From an uncultured Lachnospiraceae bacterium (GTDB taxonomy: Bacteria > Bacillota > Clostridia > Lachnospirales > Lachnospiraceae), in the NCBI GenBank assembly GCA_902801515.1, contig CADCII010000026.1, positions 1 to 46,010 of the forward strand: a stretch of 46,010 nucleotides of DNA. The letters run 5' to 3'. Below the pieces are notes generated by a model. That model was not told where the DNA came from, did not search any database, and worked only from the letters and a program-made list of their open reading frames with translations. The translations under genes were made by a program, and so were the position numbers. Positions within the stretch are counted from its first letter, which is position 1; every line of letters begins with the position of its first letter. This document shows positions 7,376 to 15,657 of the stretch, in pieces.

Positions 7376-8386
7376 ATGTCAAAAATTGGAGTTCTTGGCG
7401 CCGGTACCTGGGGTATGGCGCTGACGAGGATGCTGGCAAATGAAGGTCACGAGACGATGGTGTGGTCGGCTCTTGAGCAGGAGGTCGATACATACAGTTC
7501 GACCCGCAGACAGCCGAATCTGCCGGGGATGGTCATCCCGGATTCGGTTCTGTTCACGAAGGATATTGCAGAGGTCTGCAAGGGAAAGGATATTCTTCTG
7601 TTTGCCGTCCCGTCGGTGTTTGTCCGCTCGACCGCGAAGGCGGCTGCGCCGTTTATTCCGGACGGCCAGATCATAGTGGACGTTGCAAAGGGCATAGAGC
7701 CGAAGAGTCTGATGACGATGACGCAGGTCATTGAAGATGAGCTGAAAGATAAGAGTGTCCGTCTGGTGGCGCTGTCCGGGCCGACCCATGCAGAAGAGGT
7801 CGCGAAGGATCTTCCGACTACGATCGTTGCGGCGAGCAAAGATGAGGAAGCGGCTAAGATCGTACAGCATGCTTTCATGAATGACGTTATGAGAGTCTAT
7901 ACCAATGAAGATGTGCTGGGCGTTGAACTGTGCGGCGCCATGAAGAATATCATCGCGCTTGCGAGCGGCGCGGCTCTGGGCCTTGGATATGGCGACAATA
8001 CGAAGGCTGCCCTGATCACGAGGGGCATGCATGAGATCACGCTGCTTGGAATGGCAATGGGCTGCGACGTGAGGACGTTTTACGGACTTGCAGGGATCGG
8101 CGACCTGATCGTTACGGCGACATCCGAGCATTCAAGAAATAACCGCTGCGGCCATCTGATCGGCCAGGGCGTAAAGCCGGAAGATGCGGTGAAACAGGTC
8201 GGAATGGTGGTAGAGGGCATCAATGCCATCCCCGCGGCGCTGGAGCTGCAGCAGAAGTACGGAATCGACATGCCGCTGGTAGACGGGATCGATGCCGTTG
8301 TCAACCACGGAGCAGATCCGAAGGAAACCGTCCGTGCGCTGATGACAAGGGCACCCCGGTCTGAGCTGGATTACAGGAAGTCCTGA
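7376..8386 (+). CDS. gpsA: NAD(P)-dependent glycerol-3-phosphate dehydrogenase
   Basis: Reduces dihydroxyacetone phosphate to sn-glycerol-3-phosphate for phospholipid synthesis. It has 336 residues, the normal length. The N terminus MSKIGVLGAGTWGMAL carries the Rossmann GxGxWG motif (8-13). The substrate-domain stretch GVELCGAMKNIIALASGAA contains the catalytic Lys, and GLAGIGDLIVTATSEHSRN with the following R/G-rich region is a family signature. The frame opens upstream at 7352, but that leader would encode repeat sequence; GGGAGA before the ATG at 7376 supports this start. Confidence 0.95.
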   Translation: MSKIGVLGAGTWGMALTRMLANEGHETMVWSALEQEVDTYSSTRRQPNLPGMVIPDSVLFTKDIAEVCKGKDILLFAVPSVFVRSTAKAAAPFIPDGQIIVDVAKGIEPKSLMTMTQVIEDELKDKSVRLVALSGPTHAEEVAKDLPTTIVAASKDEEAAKIVQHAFMNDVMRVYTNEDVLGVELCGAMKNIIALASGAALGLGYGDNTKAALITRGMHEITLLGMAMGCDVRTFYGLAGIGDLIVTATSEHSRNNRCGHLIGQGVKPEDAVKQVGMVVEGINAIPAALELQQKYGIDMPLVDGIDAVVNHGADPKETVRALMTRAPRSELDYRKS

Positions 8387-8396
8387 GATATTGAGG

Positions 8397-8425
8397 TTGA
8401 CTTTGTGAGGGGAACTGGAGATAAT
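8397..8425 (+). promoter_or_regulatory. sigma-70-type promoter for the antiporter gene
   Basis: TTGACT (8397-8402) and GATAAT (8420-8425) separated by exactly 17 bases, 65 bases before the start codon of the NhaC-type gene. Confidence 0.7.
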
Positions 8426-8489
8426 AGGTAATGTGCTTTATCGAAGTGAAGCGTTGATAGAGCAAAGTCCTAAACAAGGAGGAGTGAGT

Positions 8490-10145
8490 ATGAAAAAAAT
8501 AAAAGGAAGAAGGAGAGCTCTTGCGCTGCTGGTACTGGCACTGTTTGCCGTCCTGTGCATGGCTGTCCCGGCACTGGCAGAGGAAGGTGAATCGTTCGCG
8601 GATACCGTCGCGAATACGTCGCACTATTACAACACGTTCTGGGCGCTGGTCCCGTCGCTGGTTGCGATCATCCTGGCGTTGATCACGAAAGAGGTTTATT
8701 CCTCTCTGTTTATCGGAATCGTGTTCGGTGCGATCCTTGCAGCGAACGGAAACTTTGAGATGACGCTGAATACCGTATTTACCAACGGTATCGTTGCCTC
8801 TGTCGCAAATTCATACAACGTCGGTATCCTGGTCTTCCTGGTCATTCTCGGAGCGATCGTCGCCATGATGAACAAGGCCGGCGGTTCAGCCGCATTCGGC
8901 CGCTGGGCACAGGTTCATATCAAGAGCAGAAGAGGCGCGCAGCTCGCGACGACCGTGCTTGGCTGCCTGATCTTTATCGATGACTATTTCAACTGCCTGA
9001 CTGTCGGCTCCGTTATGAGACCGGTCACAGACCGTCATAAGATCTCCAGGGCAAAGCTTGCATATCTGATCGACGCGACAGCAGCTCCTGTCTGTATCAT
9101 CGCCCCGATCTCATCCTGGGCTGCGGCAGTCTCAGGTTTCGTAGAGGACGGAAGCGGACTGGCTCTGTTTATCCGCACGATCCCGTACAATTTCTACGCG
9201 CTGCTCACCATTGTCATGATGCTGACGCTGACTGCCAAGGATATTGAATTCGGTCCGATGGCAAAATACGAGAAAAATGCGAAGAAGGGTGATCTGTTCT
9301 CCGGCGCAAACCCGTATGAAGGTGTGAAGGATGATGTTCCGGAAGGAAAGGGCAGGGTCATCGATCTTGTACTTCCGATCCTGGTACTTGTAACCTGCTG
9401 CGTAATCGGAATGATCTATACCGGCGGATTCTTCAGCGGAGCAGACTTTATCACCGCATTCTCCGATTCTGACGCGTCCGTAGGTCTGATGCTCGGATCT
9501 GCATTCGGACTGCTGTTCGCCATCATTTACTATGTGGCGCGCAAGTCTTTCAGTTTCCGCGAAGCAATGAACTGTGTCCCGGAAGGCTTCAAGGCCATGG
9601 TCCCTGCTATCATGATCCTTATCTTTGCATGGAGCCTTAACGGCATCACTTCTTACCTTGGAGCTGACCTCTATGTAGCAGGCCTGATCGAGAATTCCGC
9701 CAAAGGACTGCAGATGTTCCTGCCGGCGGTAATCTTCCTGATCGGCTGCGGACTCAGCTTTGCGACCGGTACCAGCTGGGGAACCTTCGGTATCCTGATC
9801 CCGATCGTTCTGAGAGCATTCCCGTGGTCTGCGGGAAATCCGATCTCCATCGTCTGCGTGGCAGCCTGCATGGCCGGCGCAGTCTGCGGCGATCACTGCA
9901 GCCCGATCTCTGATACAACGATCATGTCATCTGCAGGCGCGCAGTGTGAGCACGTGAACCACGTATCGACACAGCTGCCCTATGCGTTAACCGCAGCTGC
10001 AGTATCTGCAGTAGGATACCTGCTGGCAGGAATCTTCGCAGTAAAGAACATCCCGCCGGTAGTGGCGCTCCCATTTGCCATCCTGTTCATAATCATCGTG
10101 GTTATGGCGCTCGGAAAGAATACGGACAACGCAGCCGAAGTCTGA
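8490..10145 (+). CDS. Na+/H+ antiporter, NhaC family
   Basis: A multi-pass inner membrane protein of 551 residues, with about a dozen hydrophobic segments, of the NhaC family that exchanges Na+ (sometimes malate/lactate, arginine/ornithine or other pairs) against protons. Characteristic segments are FIDDYFNCLTVGSVMRPVTD, SRAKLAYLIDATAAPVCIIAPISSW (read as two halves), and near the C terminus TGTSWGTFGILIPIV and GDHCSPISDTT. An N-terminal hydrophobic stretch ending ALAEEG resembles a signal sequence, seen in some family members. The ATG at 8490 has AGGAGG eight bases upstream; an earlier in-frame start at 8433 lies inside the leader. Its own promoter and terminator make it monocistronic. The exact substrate cannot be told from sequence. 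Confidence 0.88.
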   Translation: MKKIKGRRRALALLVLALFAVLCMAVPALAEEGESFADTVANTSHYYNTFWALVPSLVAIILALITKEVYSSLFIGIVFGAILAANGNFEMTLNTVFTNGIVASVANSYNVGILVFLVILGAIVAMMNKAGGSAAFGRWAQVHIKSRRGAQLATTVLGCLIFIDDYFNCLTVGSVMRPVTDRHKISRAKLAYLIDATAAPVCIIAPISSWAAAVSGFVEDGSGLALFIRTIPYNFYALLTIVMMLTLTAKDIEFGPMAKYEKNAKKGDLFSGANPYEGVKDDVPEGKGRVIDLVLPILVLVTCCVIGMIYTGGFFSGADFITAFSDSDASVGLMLGSAFGLLFAIIYYVARKSFSFREAMNCVPEGFKAMVPAIMILIFAWSLNGITSYLGADLYVAGLIENSAKGLQMFLPAVIFLIGCGLSFATGTSWGTFGILIPIVLRAFPWSAGNPISIVCVAACMAGAVCGDHCSPISDTTIMSSAGAQCEHVNHVSTQLPYALTAAAVSAVGYLLAGIFAVKNIPPVVALPFAILFIIIVVMALGKNTDNAAEV

Positions 10146-10202
10146 TGAGAGGCAAGAACCGCACGCGGCAATCCCGCCAGACGGATAACTGAAAGAACAA
10201 AG

Positions 10203-10246
10203 AAAAGACTGTCCTGTGGAAATGAACTCCGCAGGGCAGTCTTTTT
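10203..10246 (+). terminator. rho-independent terminator after the antiporter gene
   Basis: Stem AAAGACTGTCCTG/CAGGGCAGTCTTT (10204-10216 with 10232-10244), one T-G pair, ending in five T. Confidence 0.9.
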
Positions 10247-10366
10247 GCTTGCATTTTGGCCGGAAGATGGTATGATAGTCCTATCTGAAATACAACATAT
10301 CAATATTCATTTCTACATAACATATTATAAGTGATATTCAGCCTTAATCACACAGAGGACCCTTCT

Positions 10367-10939
10367 ATGATCCATCCATTCCTGTCTGCCCAGCTGACAC
10401 TTCTTGTCTTTGTCTCTGTCTGCGCTCTGTCAGATTACCTGACGGGCCGGATCCCTAACAGACTGATCCTGTGCGGCCTGCTGTGCGCAGCCGTCGCCCG
10501 GGCCGGGACACTCCCCGACAATGCAGATTCTCTGCTGCCTTGCCTGAGCGATATGGCATCAGGCTTCCTGCTTCCGTACCTGCTGCTTGGAGCTCTGGTT
10601 TTCCTGAAGATGCTCGGAGCGGGGGATGTAAAACTGCTCTCGGTGATCGGCCTGCAGCTTGGGCGGCGCGGGAGCCTGGCTATGATGTGGTACTCCCTGC
10701 TCATGGCGGCAGGCATGTCAGCTGTCCTTGTAATGAGAAGAGGCAATCTCGCTCAGCGGCTGGAATATCTGTACCGGTATATAGGACAGGCGGCAGTGAG
10801 CGGAAAGCCCGGATCCTACAGAGACCCGTCGGCAGGCTATACAGAATCCGGAGAATTCGCGTTTGCGGTCCCGGTTTTCCTGGCGCTGGTCGTATACATC
10901 TCAGTGGGAGTGACCCCCGCCTCTATAGGCGGTGGGTAA
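10367..10939 (+). CDS. A24 family prepilin peptidase (TadV/CpaA-like)
   Basis: A membrane aspartic peptidase that removes the leader of type IV/Flp prepilins at the cytoplasmic face. It is the short form without the N-terminal methylase domain (190 residues, about six hydrophobic segments). The two catalytic Asp are visible: D23 in SDYLTGRIPN and D87 in GAGDVKLLS. The ATG at 10367 has GAGG eight bases upstream; a GTG at 10331 is less likely. The last ~10 codons (VTPASIGGG) lie in a hairpin resembling stem 1 of the structured element at 21276, so the C terminus may be replaced by repeat sequence. A TadZ/CpaE-like gene follows, but no pilin or secretion ATPase. Confidence 0.82.
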   Translation: MIHPFLSAQLTLLVFVSVCALSDYLTGRIPNRLILCGLLCAAVARAGTLPDNADSLLPCLSDMASGFLLPYLLLGALVFLKMLGAGDVKLLSVIGLQLGRRGSLAMMWYSLLMAAGMSAVLVMRRGNLAQRLEYLYRYIGQAAVSGKPGSYRDPSAGYTESGEFAFAVPVFLALVVYISVGVTPASIGGG

Positions 10940-10941
10940 CT
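10909..10941 (+). repeat. hairpin resembling stem 1 of the structured element, at the peptidase stop codon
   Basis: AGTGACCCCCGCC-TCTATA-GGCGGTGGGTAACT folds with one bulge and one mismatch. The apical CCCCGCC, six-base loop and GGCGG closely match the tip of stem 1 at 21290-21310 (loop TCTGTA). The rest of the element is not found downstream, so this looks like a remnant. Confidence 0.45.
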
Positions 10942-11056
10942 GGCAGACTTGAAGACCGGAACGGCCGGCTGGTGATGAAGAAGGGCGTGCTGGCCGGGTA
11001 TGTGAACCGAATCGGGCGTTAAAAACCGATTAAAAATATAGAAAGGGGATGTTGCT

Positions 11057-12064
11057 ATGAAGAAGAAAAGAGTATTCGCGATCTGCGACCTGGAGGAAGC
11101 CTATGTTGTCAGGCTGGCGGATTATCTGAATTCAAAAGGAATGCTGCCCTACCAGGTGCTGGCGTTTACGAGCCTGGAGAGCCTTAGCCGGTATGCACAG
11201 GACAATGAGATCGAGATCCTGCTGATCTCGACGGACGCCATGACGGACGAGGTCCGGGAAATGAATGTCCGGCGGGTGATCATTCTGTCTGACGGCGAAG
11301 AGCCAGGACTTGACCGGGAGGAGGCTGTCATCCGGAAATACCAGGATTCTGACAGTATTGCCAGGCAGGTTATGAGTTTCGCGGGAGAGACAAAGGCGGT
11401 GGAACTGCCTGAGAACTGCAGGATCCTTGCTGTCTGGTCGCCTGTCGCGCGCTGCGGCAAGACGCTGTTTGCACTTACACTGGCGCAGACGGCAAGTGAG
11501 GAGGGAAGGACTCTGTACCTGAATCTGGAGGATTACAGTGGGTTTGAGCCGCTGTTCAGGACTACATACCGGTCAGATACTGCAGATCTTATATATGCGT
11601 CCAGAGACAGGACACAGAACCTGGCGGTGCTGCTGGAATCCGCAGTACAGACTTTCGGCAGTCTGGATATTGTGCCTCCGGCATTTTTCCCGGATGATAT
11701 CCGGAATATCCGTCCCGCTGAATGGCTGGAGTTCATAACGGCTGCCGCAGCAGCAGGAGATTACAGGACGATCGTCCTGGATATCGGCACTCAGATGCAG
11801 GATGTGACGGACCTGCTGGAGAGATGCACAAGATGCTATGTTCCCATCCTGACTGATCCCATGTCACGCGCGAAGGTCAGCCAGTTCGACAGGAACATGA
11901 ACGCTCTGGGCAAGGAAGTACTGCTCTCGTCAATGGTCCGGATCTATCTGCCGGAGGTGACGGTCCGAAGCAGCGGTGCGGCGCTCCTGGACGATCTTGC
12001 ATACGGCAAGATGGGACAGTTTGCACGCAGGCTGCTGGATGAAGAAGCGCAGAGAGCGGCATAA
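11057..12064 (+). CDS. TadZ/CpaE-like pilus assembly localisation ATPase
   Basis: A 335-residue protein of the TadZ/CpaE type: an N-terminal receiver-like domain (~5-110, with ILLISTD at 54-60 but no clear phospho-acceptor Asp cluster) and a C-terminal MinD/ParA-like P-loop domain. The P-loop is atypical, SPVARCGKT (128-136), and a Walker B-like IVLDIG is at 239-244. Relatives position Flp/Tad pilus machinery at the cell pole. GAAAGGGG precedes the ATG. It follows the prepilin peptidase by 117 bases, supporting a Tad link, but TadA, TadB, TadC and a Flp pilin are absent from the window. Confidence 0.72.
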   Translation: MKKKRVFAICDLEEAYVVRLADYLNSKGMLPYQVLAFTSLESLSRYAQDNEIEILLISTDAMTDEVREMNVRRVIILSDGEEPGLDREEAVIRKYQDSDSIARQVMSFAGETKAVELPENCRILAVWSPVARCGKTLFALTLAQTASEEGRTLYLNLEDYSGFEPLFRTTYRSDTADLIYASRDRTQNLAVLLESAVQTFGSLDIVPPAFFPDDIRNIRPAEWLEFITAAAAAGDYRTIVLDIGTQMQDVTDLLERCTRCYVPILTDPMSRAKVSQFDRNMNALGKEVLLSSMVRIYLPEVTVRSSGAALLDDLAYGKMGQFARRLLDEEAQRAA

Positions 12065-12068
12065 AATA

Positions 12069-12101
12069 TCCGGCCGAAGCCACAGGGTGGTTTCAGCCGG
12101 T
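12069..12101. terminator. hairpin between converging genes
   Basis: CCGGCCGAAGCCAC / GTGGTTTCAGCCGG folds with two mismatches, and a short CCGGG/CCCGG stem with a T-rich tail follows at 12117-12150. Both lie between the ends of the TadZ-like gene (plus) and murG (minus) and may serve as a shared terminator. The T-runs are weak. Confidence 0.45.
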
Positions 12102-12147
12102 AGGATTTACGTATTTCCGGGTAAGTTTTCCCGGTTTCATTTATTCT

Positions 12148-13215
12148 TTACGCGTTTCCGGTTATGAGCCCCATGATGATGTCGATGGCGGAACTCTGGG
12201 AACTCTTTTCCATAGCTGACCTGTAGGTTTCCCTGTCAGCATTCAGCTGACGGAGAGAACGCAGCAGACTTTCGGGGGTCAGGTCTTCCTCTTTGAGAAC
12301 CATGCTGTATCCCTGCTTCTTGTAAGAATCCGCATTCAGGATCTGATCGCCGCGGCTTGCTGCTGCGGAGAGCGGGATCAGGAGGTTCGGTTTGCGCAGT
12401 GCCAGGAGCTCGCAGATAGAGTTTGCCCCGGCTCTGGACAGTACAAGGTCAGCAAGCGCAAAGAGGTCTTTGAGTTCATCCTGGATATATTCAAACTGGA
12501 CATATCCCTCACGACCATCCAGAGAGGAATCCAGATTCCCCTTGCCGCACAGATGGATGATCCGGAATTCTTTCAAAAGTTCGTCAAGGTCACTGCGAAG
12601 AGCGTTGTTGATCGCGACCGAGCCCTGGCTGCCCCCGATGACAAGAAGGGTCGGTTTGCTGCTGTTCTCCCAGTGAAGAAGCTCCAGCGCTTTCCCGCGC
12701 TCTCCGGTCAGGAGTTCCTGGCGGATCGGAGAACCGGACAGGACAGCTTTACCTTCCGGCAGATATTTGAGGGTCTCCGGAAATGAACAGCACACTTTGT
12801 CTGCTGCGGGGATCGCCAGACGGTTGGCAAGTCCGGGCGTCATATCTGATTCATGGATGATCGTGCGGATATGAAGTGCGGAAGCCGCACGCACGACAGG
12901 AACGCTGACGAATCCGCCCTTTGAGAACACAACATCCGGCTTAAGGCGGGACAGGATCTTCTTAGCCTGGGCGTAGCCATGGATCACACGGAGGGGATCC
13001 GAAAAGTTCTTCCAGTCAAAATATCTGCGCAGCTTGCCGGAATCAATGCCATAATAAGGAATATTCTGTTCTTTGATCAGCCTCTCTTCGATCCCGTTGT
13101 AGGAACCGATGTACCAGATCTCATATCCGGCCGCTTTCAGAGAAGGAAGCAGTGCGATATTCGGTGTGACATGTCCGGCAGTTCCGCCGCCGGTCAGAAC
13201 AATCTTTTTCGACAT
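12148..13215 (-). CDS. murG: UDP-GlcNAc:undecaprenyl-pyrophosphoryl-MurNAc-pentapeptide transferase
   Basis: The GT28 glycosyltransferase that converts lipid I to lipid II at the cytoplasmic face of the membrane, the last intracellular step of peptidoglycan synthesis. The 355 residues are the normal length. Motifs: LTGGGTAGHVTPN (N-terminal acceptor G-loop), FSKGGFVSVPV, IIHESDMTPGLANRL, VIGGSQGSVAINN (second G-loop) and LSRAGANSICELLALRKPNLLIP (UDP-GlcNAc site). Its 5' end is unusual: 71 bp covering the leader and first 15 codons are duplicated just upstream, producing a second ATG in another frame (see 13171-13313). It is isolated from other division or wall genes in this window. Confidence 0.95.
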   Translation of the reverse strand: MSKKIVLTGGGTAGHVTPNIALLPSLKAAGYEIWYIGSYNGIEERLIKEQNIPYYGIDSGKLRRYFDWKNFSDPLRVIHGYAQAKKILSRLKPDVVFSKGGFVSVPVVRAASALHIRTIIHESDMTPGLANRLAIPAADKVCCSFPETLKYLPEGKAVLSGSPIRQELLTGERGKALELLHWENSSKPTLLVIGGSQGSVAINNALRSDLDELLKEFRIIHLCGKGNLDSSLDGREGYVQFEYIQDELKDLFALADLVLSRAGANSICELLALRKPNLLIPLSAAASRGDQILNADSYKKQGYSMVLKEEDLTPESLLRSLRQLNADRETYRSAMEKSSQSSAIDIIMGLITGNA

Positions 13216-13313
13216 AAGGTCAGGTTCTCCATTCTTTCAAAATGTCCGGCAGTTCCGCCGCCGGTCAGAACAATCTTTTTCGACATAAGGTCAGGTTCTC
13301 CATTCTTTCAAAA
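13171..13313. repeat. 71-bp perfect tandem duplication over the murG start
   Basis: Bases 13171-13241 are repeated without change at 13242-13312. The unit contains the murG leader, the start codon and the first 15 codons. 71 is not a multiple of three, so the extra start is out of frame. Confidence 0.95.
13194..13286 (-). other. decoy upstream ORF created by the murG duplication
   Basis: The duplicated copy has the same leader and ATG (13286) as murG, then reads the first 15 MurG residues, MSKKIVLTGGGTAGH, shifts out of frame and stops after 30 codons at 13194. It overlaps the true start (13215) by 22 bases. If translated it could reduce murG expression or act by translational coupling. Existence is seen directly; translation is inferred. 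Confidence 0.6.
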
Positions 13314-13337
13314 GGTTTTTTAGCGGTACATTCACTA

Positions 13338-13365
13338 ATCTTACGCGATTTTCCGCGAAAATCAA
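13338..13365 (-). promoter_or_regulatory. murG promoter with inverted repeat in the spacer
   Basis: On the minus strand TTGATT (13360-13365) and TAAGAT (13338-13343) are 16 bases apart. A perfect inverted repeat GATTTTC-CGC-GAAAATC (13347-13363) overlaps the spacer and -35, a plausible operator. Confidence 0.55.
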
Positions 13366-13376
13366 GTTATGTGTAG

Positions 13377-13410
13377 TGAAAAAGACTGCGGTCAAAAAGC
13401 CGCAGTCTTC
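13377..13410 (-). terminator. terminator of the broken small gene
   Basis: Perfect 10-bp stem AAGACTGCGG/CCGCAGTCTT (13382-13391 with 13400-13409). On the minus strand it ends in CTTTTTC, 20 bases after the stop of the pseudogene and before the murG promoter. Confidence 0.8.
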
Positions 13411-13428
13411 TTCTCTCTGACACTTGTG

Positions 13429-13787
13429 CTATTCATTTGCGGGAGATGCGAGAGCAGAATAATGTTTCAGCCTCACCCGCATCTGGAGGTAACGCCACAT
13501 CTTAAGAGGGTCGACAAGAAAATGCTTGATTCGGAATCCGTACAGGACTGTGAAATAAATCCGGTGGTTGATGCACCACTGGCAGAGTGTCTCGCTGTTC
13601 ATCGCTGGCAGAGTGTCTCGCTGTTCATCGGACAGGTTTTCATATTCTGATCGAGAATTCTGAACGCCATCGCATCCCGCTCTGAATATTCCGCCGCGAC
13701 GATCGGATAGTCCAAATCTTTGATGTAAAAGTGAAGACCTCGCAGGCCTTCTTCACGGAACCCCAGGACTTTGTTGACAGCTTCCAT
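13429..13787 (-). pseudogene. small gene interrupted by a 26-bp tandem duplication
   Basis: ATG 13787 has a near-perfect AAGGAGG five bases upstream. The reading frame runs to codon 60 (…MNSETLCQ) and then stops because 26 bp are duplicated (13579-13604 = 13605-13630). Removing one copy restores a 110-codon frame continuing WCINHRIYFTVLYGFRIKHF and ending at a TAG (13429-13431) with a terminator just after. The restored protein begins MEAVNKVLGFREEGLRGLHF, has a basic C-terminal half with several aromatic residues and no recognised domain. The strong ribosome binding site, restored frame and terminator argue it was a real gene until recently, or that it toggles by slippage. Confidence 0.7.
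13579..13630. repeat. 26-bp perfect tandem duplication
   Basis: The unit beginning CTGGCAGAGTGTCTCGCTG and ending TTCATCG occurs twice head to tail with no mismatch, shifting the reading frame of the small gene on the minus strand. Confidence 0.95.
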
Positions 13788-14187
13788 GATCCTCCTTCCA
13801 CGGAGATCATGCACGGACCTACCTCCCCCACCCGATATTTGGAGTCGGTGCATATCCGTTCGTTGAGAAACATCCATCCTACAGTTATAAAGTCAGTGTA
13901 GCATTAAAACTGGGCAGTGCCTATAGCATGCCGGCTGTTTTGCGAAAATTCTCTGAAATGACCAAAAATGACAGACATTTCTGTCGTTATACACAGAAGA
14001 AGCGCTTGAATTTATAGAAACCTCAGTTGGATTCTGTCTGCGGATACGATAATATAGACAGGATTGATGGTGCACATATGCCTGATAATCCCTGGCCGGC
14101 TTTTGACCGGCGGATCATAATAGTCATAATATATGAACAGAATGCCTGCAGAAGAGTACACTGCAGATTAAAATATCAGGGGGAATT
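13788..14187. other. 400-bp intergenic region with a likely plus-strand promoter
   Basis: No coding sequence is convincing here. A plus-strand promoter TTGACC (14103-14108) / CATAAT (14125-14130), 16-base spacer, lies 58 bases before the DUF218 gene. The remaining sequence upstream is AT-rich with no clear repeat or RNA. Confidence 0.5.
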
Positions 14188-15630
14188 ATGAAAAGACTTG
14201 CATGGCAGAGCGGCCTGCTCGTGGTGGCTGCAATACTGATCTGTGTTTTCTGCCGTCTGCAGAATAATACGTACACAGCCCGTATTCCGCTGACCGGTCC
14301 GGAAGCCGAATCCGCCGGATCAGCGAAGCTGCGCATGGTCCCGGAAGAGGGAGACGAGAACAATACCGGTTCGATTATTTTTGAAGAGCCAAGGCCGGAG
14401 GATAAGTACGCCGAGGTACGGATGAAGCCCGGGCAGAGAGGCTATGTCTGGGCACAGATGCAGAATGAATCCGGAGAAACCCTGTCCTACAGCAGGTATC
14501 ATGTCAGCATGTTTGGAACGGTCTATGACTACAGCACCGGCGGATTTACCGGAGACTCGGTCGTAATGGTCGTGATGGCAATCTTCTGCCTTGCGGAAAG
14601 CCTTCTGCTGCTGCTTGCGTTCTTGAGAGCGAAAGGTCCTTCCTTCTATGCCTATTCCACGATCCATACCGCCGGTTTTTCTCTGTTCATGCTGCTGACG
14701 GGGATCACGATCCTGTCCGGGACGATCCGCCACCTGACCGATCCGGCAGATTACCCCATGCTGTACGTGTATGAACTGGTTATCACGGCCAGCTACCATT
14801 TTATACGGATGGCACTTCCGCTCATTCTGCTTTTCGCAGCATCCATGACCATCAGCAATATTGCTCTGCTGCGGCATGAGAGCAGGCGGCTGAGAAATGT
14901 GCTGGGAATTCTTATCAGTCTCTTTATGGCAGCAGGAGCGGCACTGGCACTGTGGATGTACAGTCTGAACTTCTCCGGTTCAGAGACAGAGTACTGGGTC
15001 CGGATGACAGTGATGACTGTCTATGCGACAGTATATGTTTATTTTGAATGCATGCTGATCGGAGCCGTCATCTGCGGAGTGATCGCTGCAAAGCATATTC
15101 CGGAAGGAGACTGCGGCTATATCATTATTCTGGGATGTGGATTCAGAAAGGACGGCAGTCTGCCGCCGCTGCTGAAGGGACGTGTATTCTGGAAACAGCA
15201 GAAAGAAAAAGGGGTGAATGCAATTCTCATCCCGTCCGGCGGTCAGGGACGGGATGAGACTATGGCAGAAGCGGAGGCGATGCACCGCTATCTTGCCTCG
15301 CAGAATATTCCTGAGGAGAGTATCCTTCTGGAAAATAAGTCCGCCAACACGTATCAGAATATGGAATTTTCCAAAAAACTGATCGAAGAGAATGGGGCAG
15401 GCTCAAAAGTGGTGTTTTCCACGACCAATTATCATGTGTTCCGGAGCGGCGTGTGGGCGTCTCTCGCAGGCCTGAAGGCAGAAGGAATCGGGAGCCGCAC
15501 AAAATGGTGGTTCTGGCCGAACGCGTTTATGCGTGAGTGCGTCGGCCTTCTTGTAAACCGCTGGAAGCAGGAACTTCTGTTCCTGGTACTGCTGAACGCA
15601 CTGTTCGGCGTACTTGCGATTATGTTGTAA
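14188..15630 (+). CDS. membrane protein with C-terminal DUF218 (YdcF/SanA/ElyC) domain
   Basis: A 480-residue membrane protein. Residues 7-22 form a first anchor, 30-120 an extracytoplasmic segment rich in Glu and Ser, and about six further membrane helices lie between 124 and 300. The DUF218 domain occupies ~308-455: YIIILGCGFRKDGSLPPLL, ILIPSGGQGRDETMAEAEAM (split over 347-365), LENKSANTYQNMEFSKKLI and VVFSTTNYHVFRSG. DUF218 proteins such as ElyC and SanA affect envelope integrity, but their reaction is unknown. A last hydrophobic helix is at 462-478. GGGGGA precedes the ATG. The gene converges with glnA. Confidence 0.85.
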   Translation: MKRLAWQSGLLVVAAILICVFCRLQNNTYTARIPLTGPEAESAGSAKLRMVPEEGDENNTGSIIFEEPRPEDKYAEVRMKPGQRGYVWAQMQNESGETLSYSRYHVSMFGTVYDYSTGGFTGDSVVMVVMAIFCLAESLLLLLAFLRAKGPSFYAYSTIHTAGFSLFMLLTGITILSGTIRHLTDPADYPMLYVYELVITASYHFIRMALPLILLFAASMTISNIALLRHESRRLRNVLGILISLFMAAGAALALWMYSLNFSGSETEYWVRMTVMTVYATVYVYFECMLIGAVICGVIAAKHIPEGDCGYIIILGCGFRKDGSLPPLLKGRVFWKQQKEKGVNAILIPSGGQGRDETMAEAEAMHRYLASQNIPEESILLENKSANTYQNMEFSKKLIEENGAGSKVVFSTTNYHVFRSGVWASLAGLKAEGIGSRTKWWFWPNAFMRECVGLLVNRWKQELLFLVLLNALFGVLAIML

Positions 15631-15657
15631 GACAGTCGCAGAATATGCATTTTGGAC

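Noticed and set aside
10471-11022. long open frame overlapping the prepilin peptidase in another frame
   Set aside because: Composition is Arg/Pro-rich, no ribosome binding site, and the peptidase frame has clear catalytic motifs.
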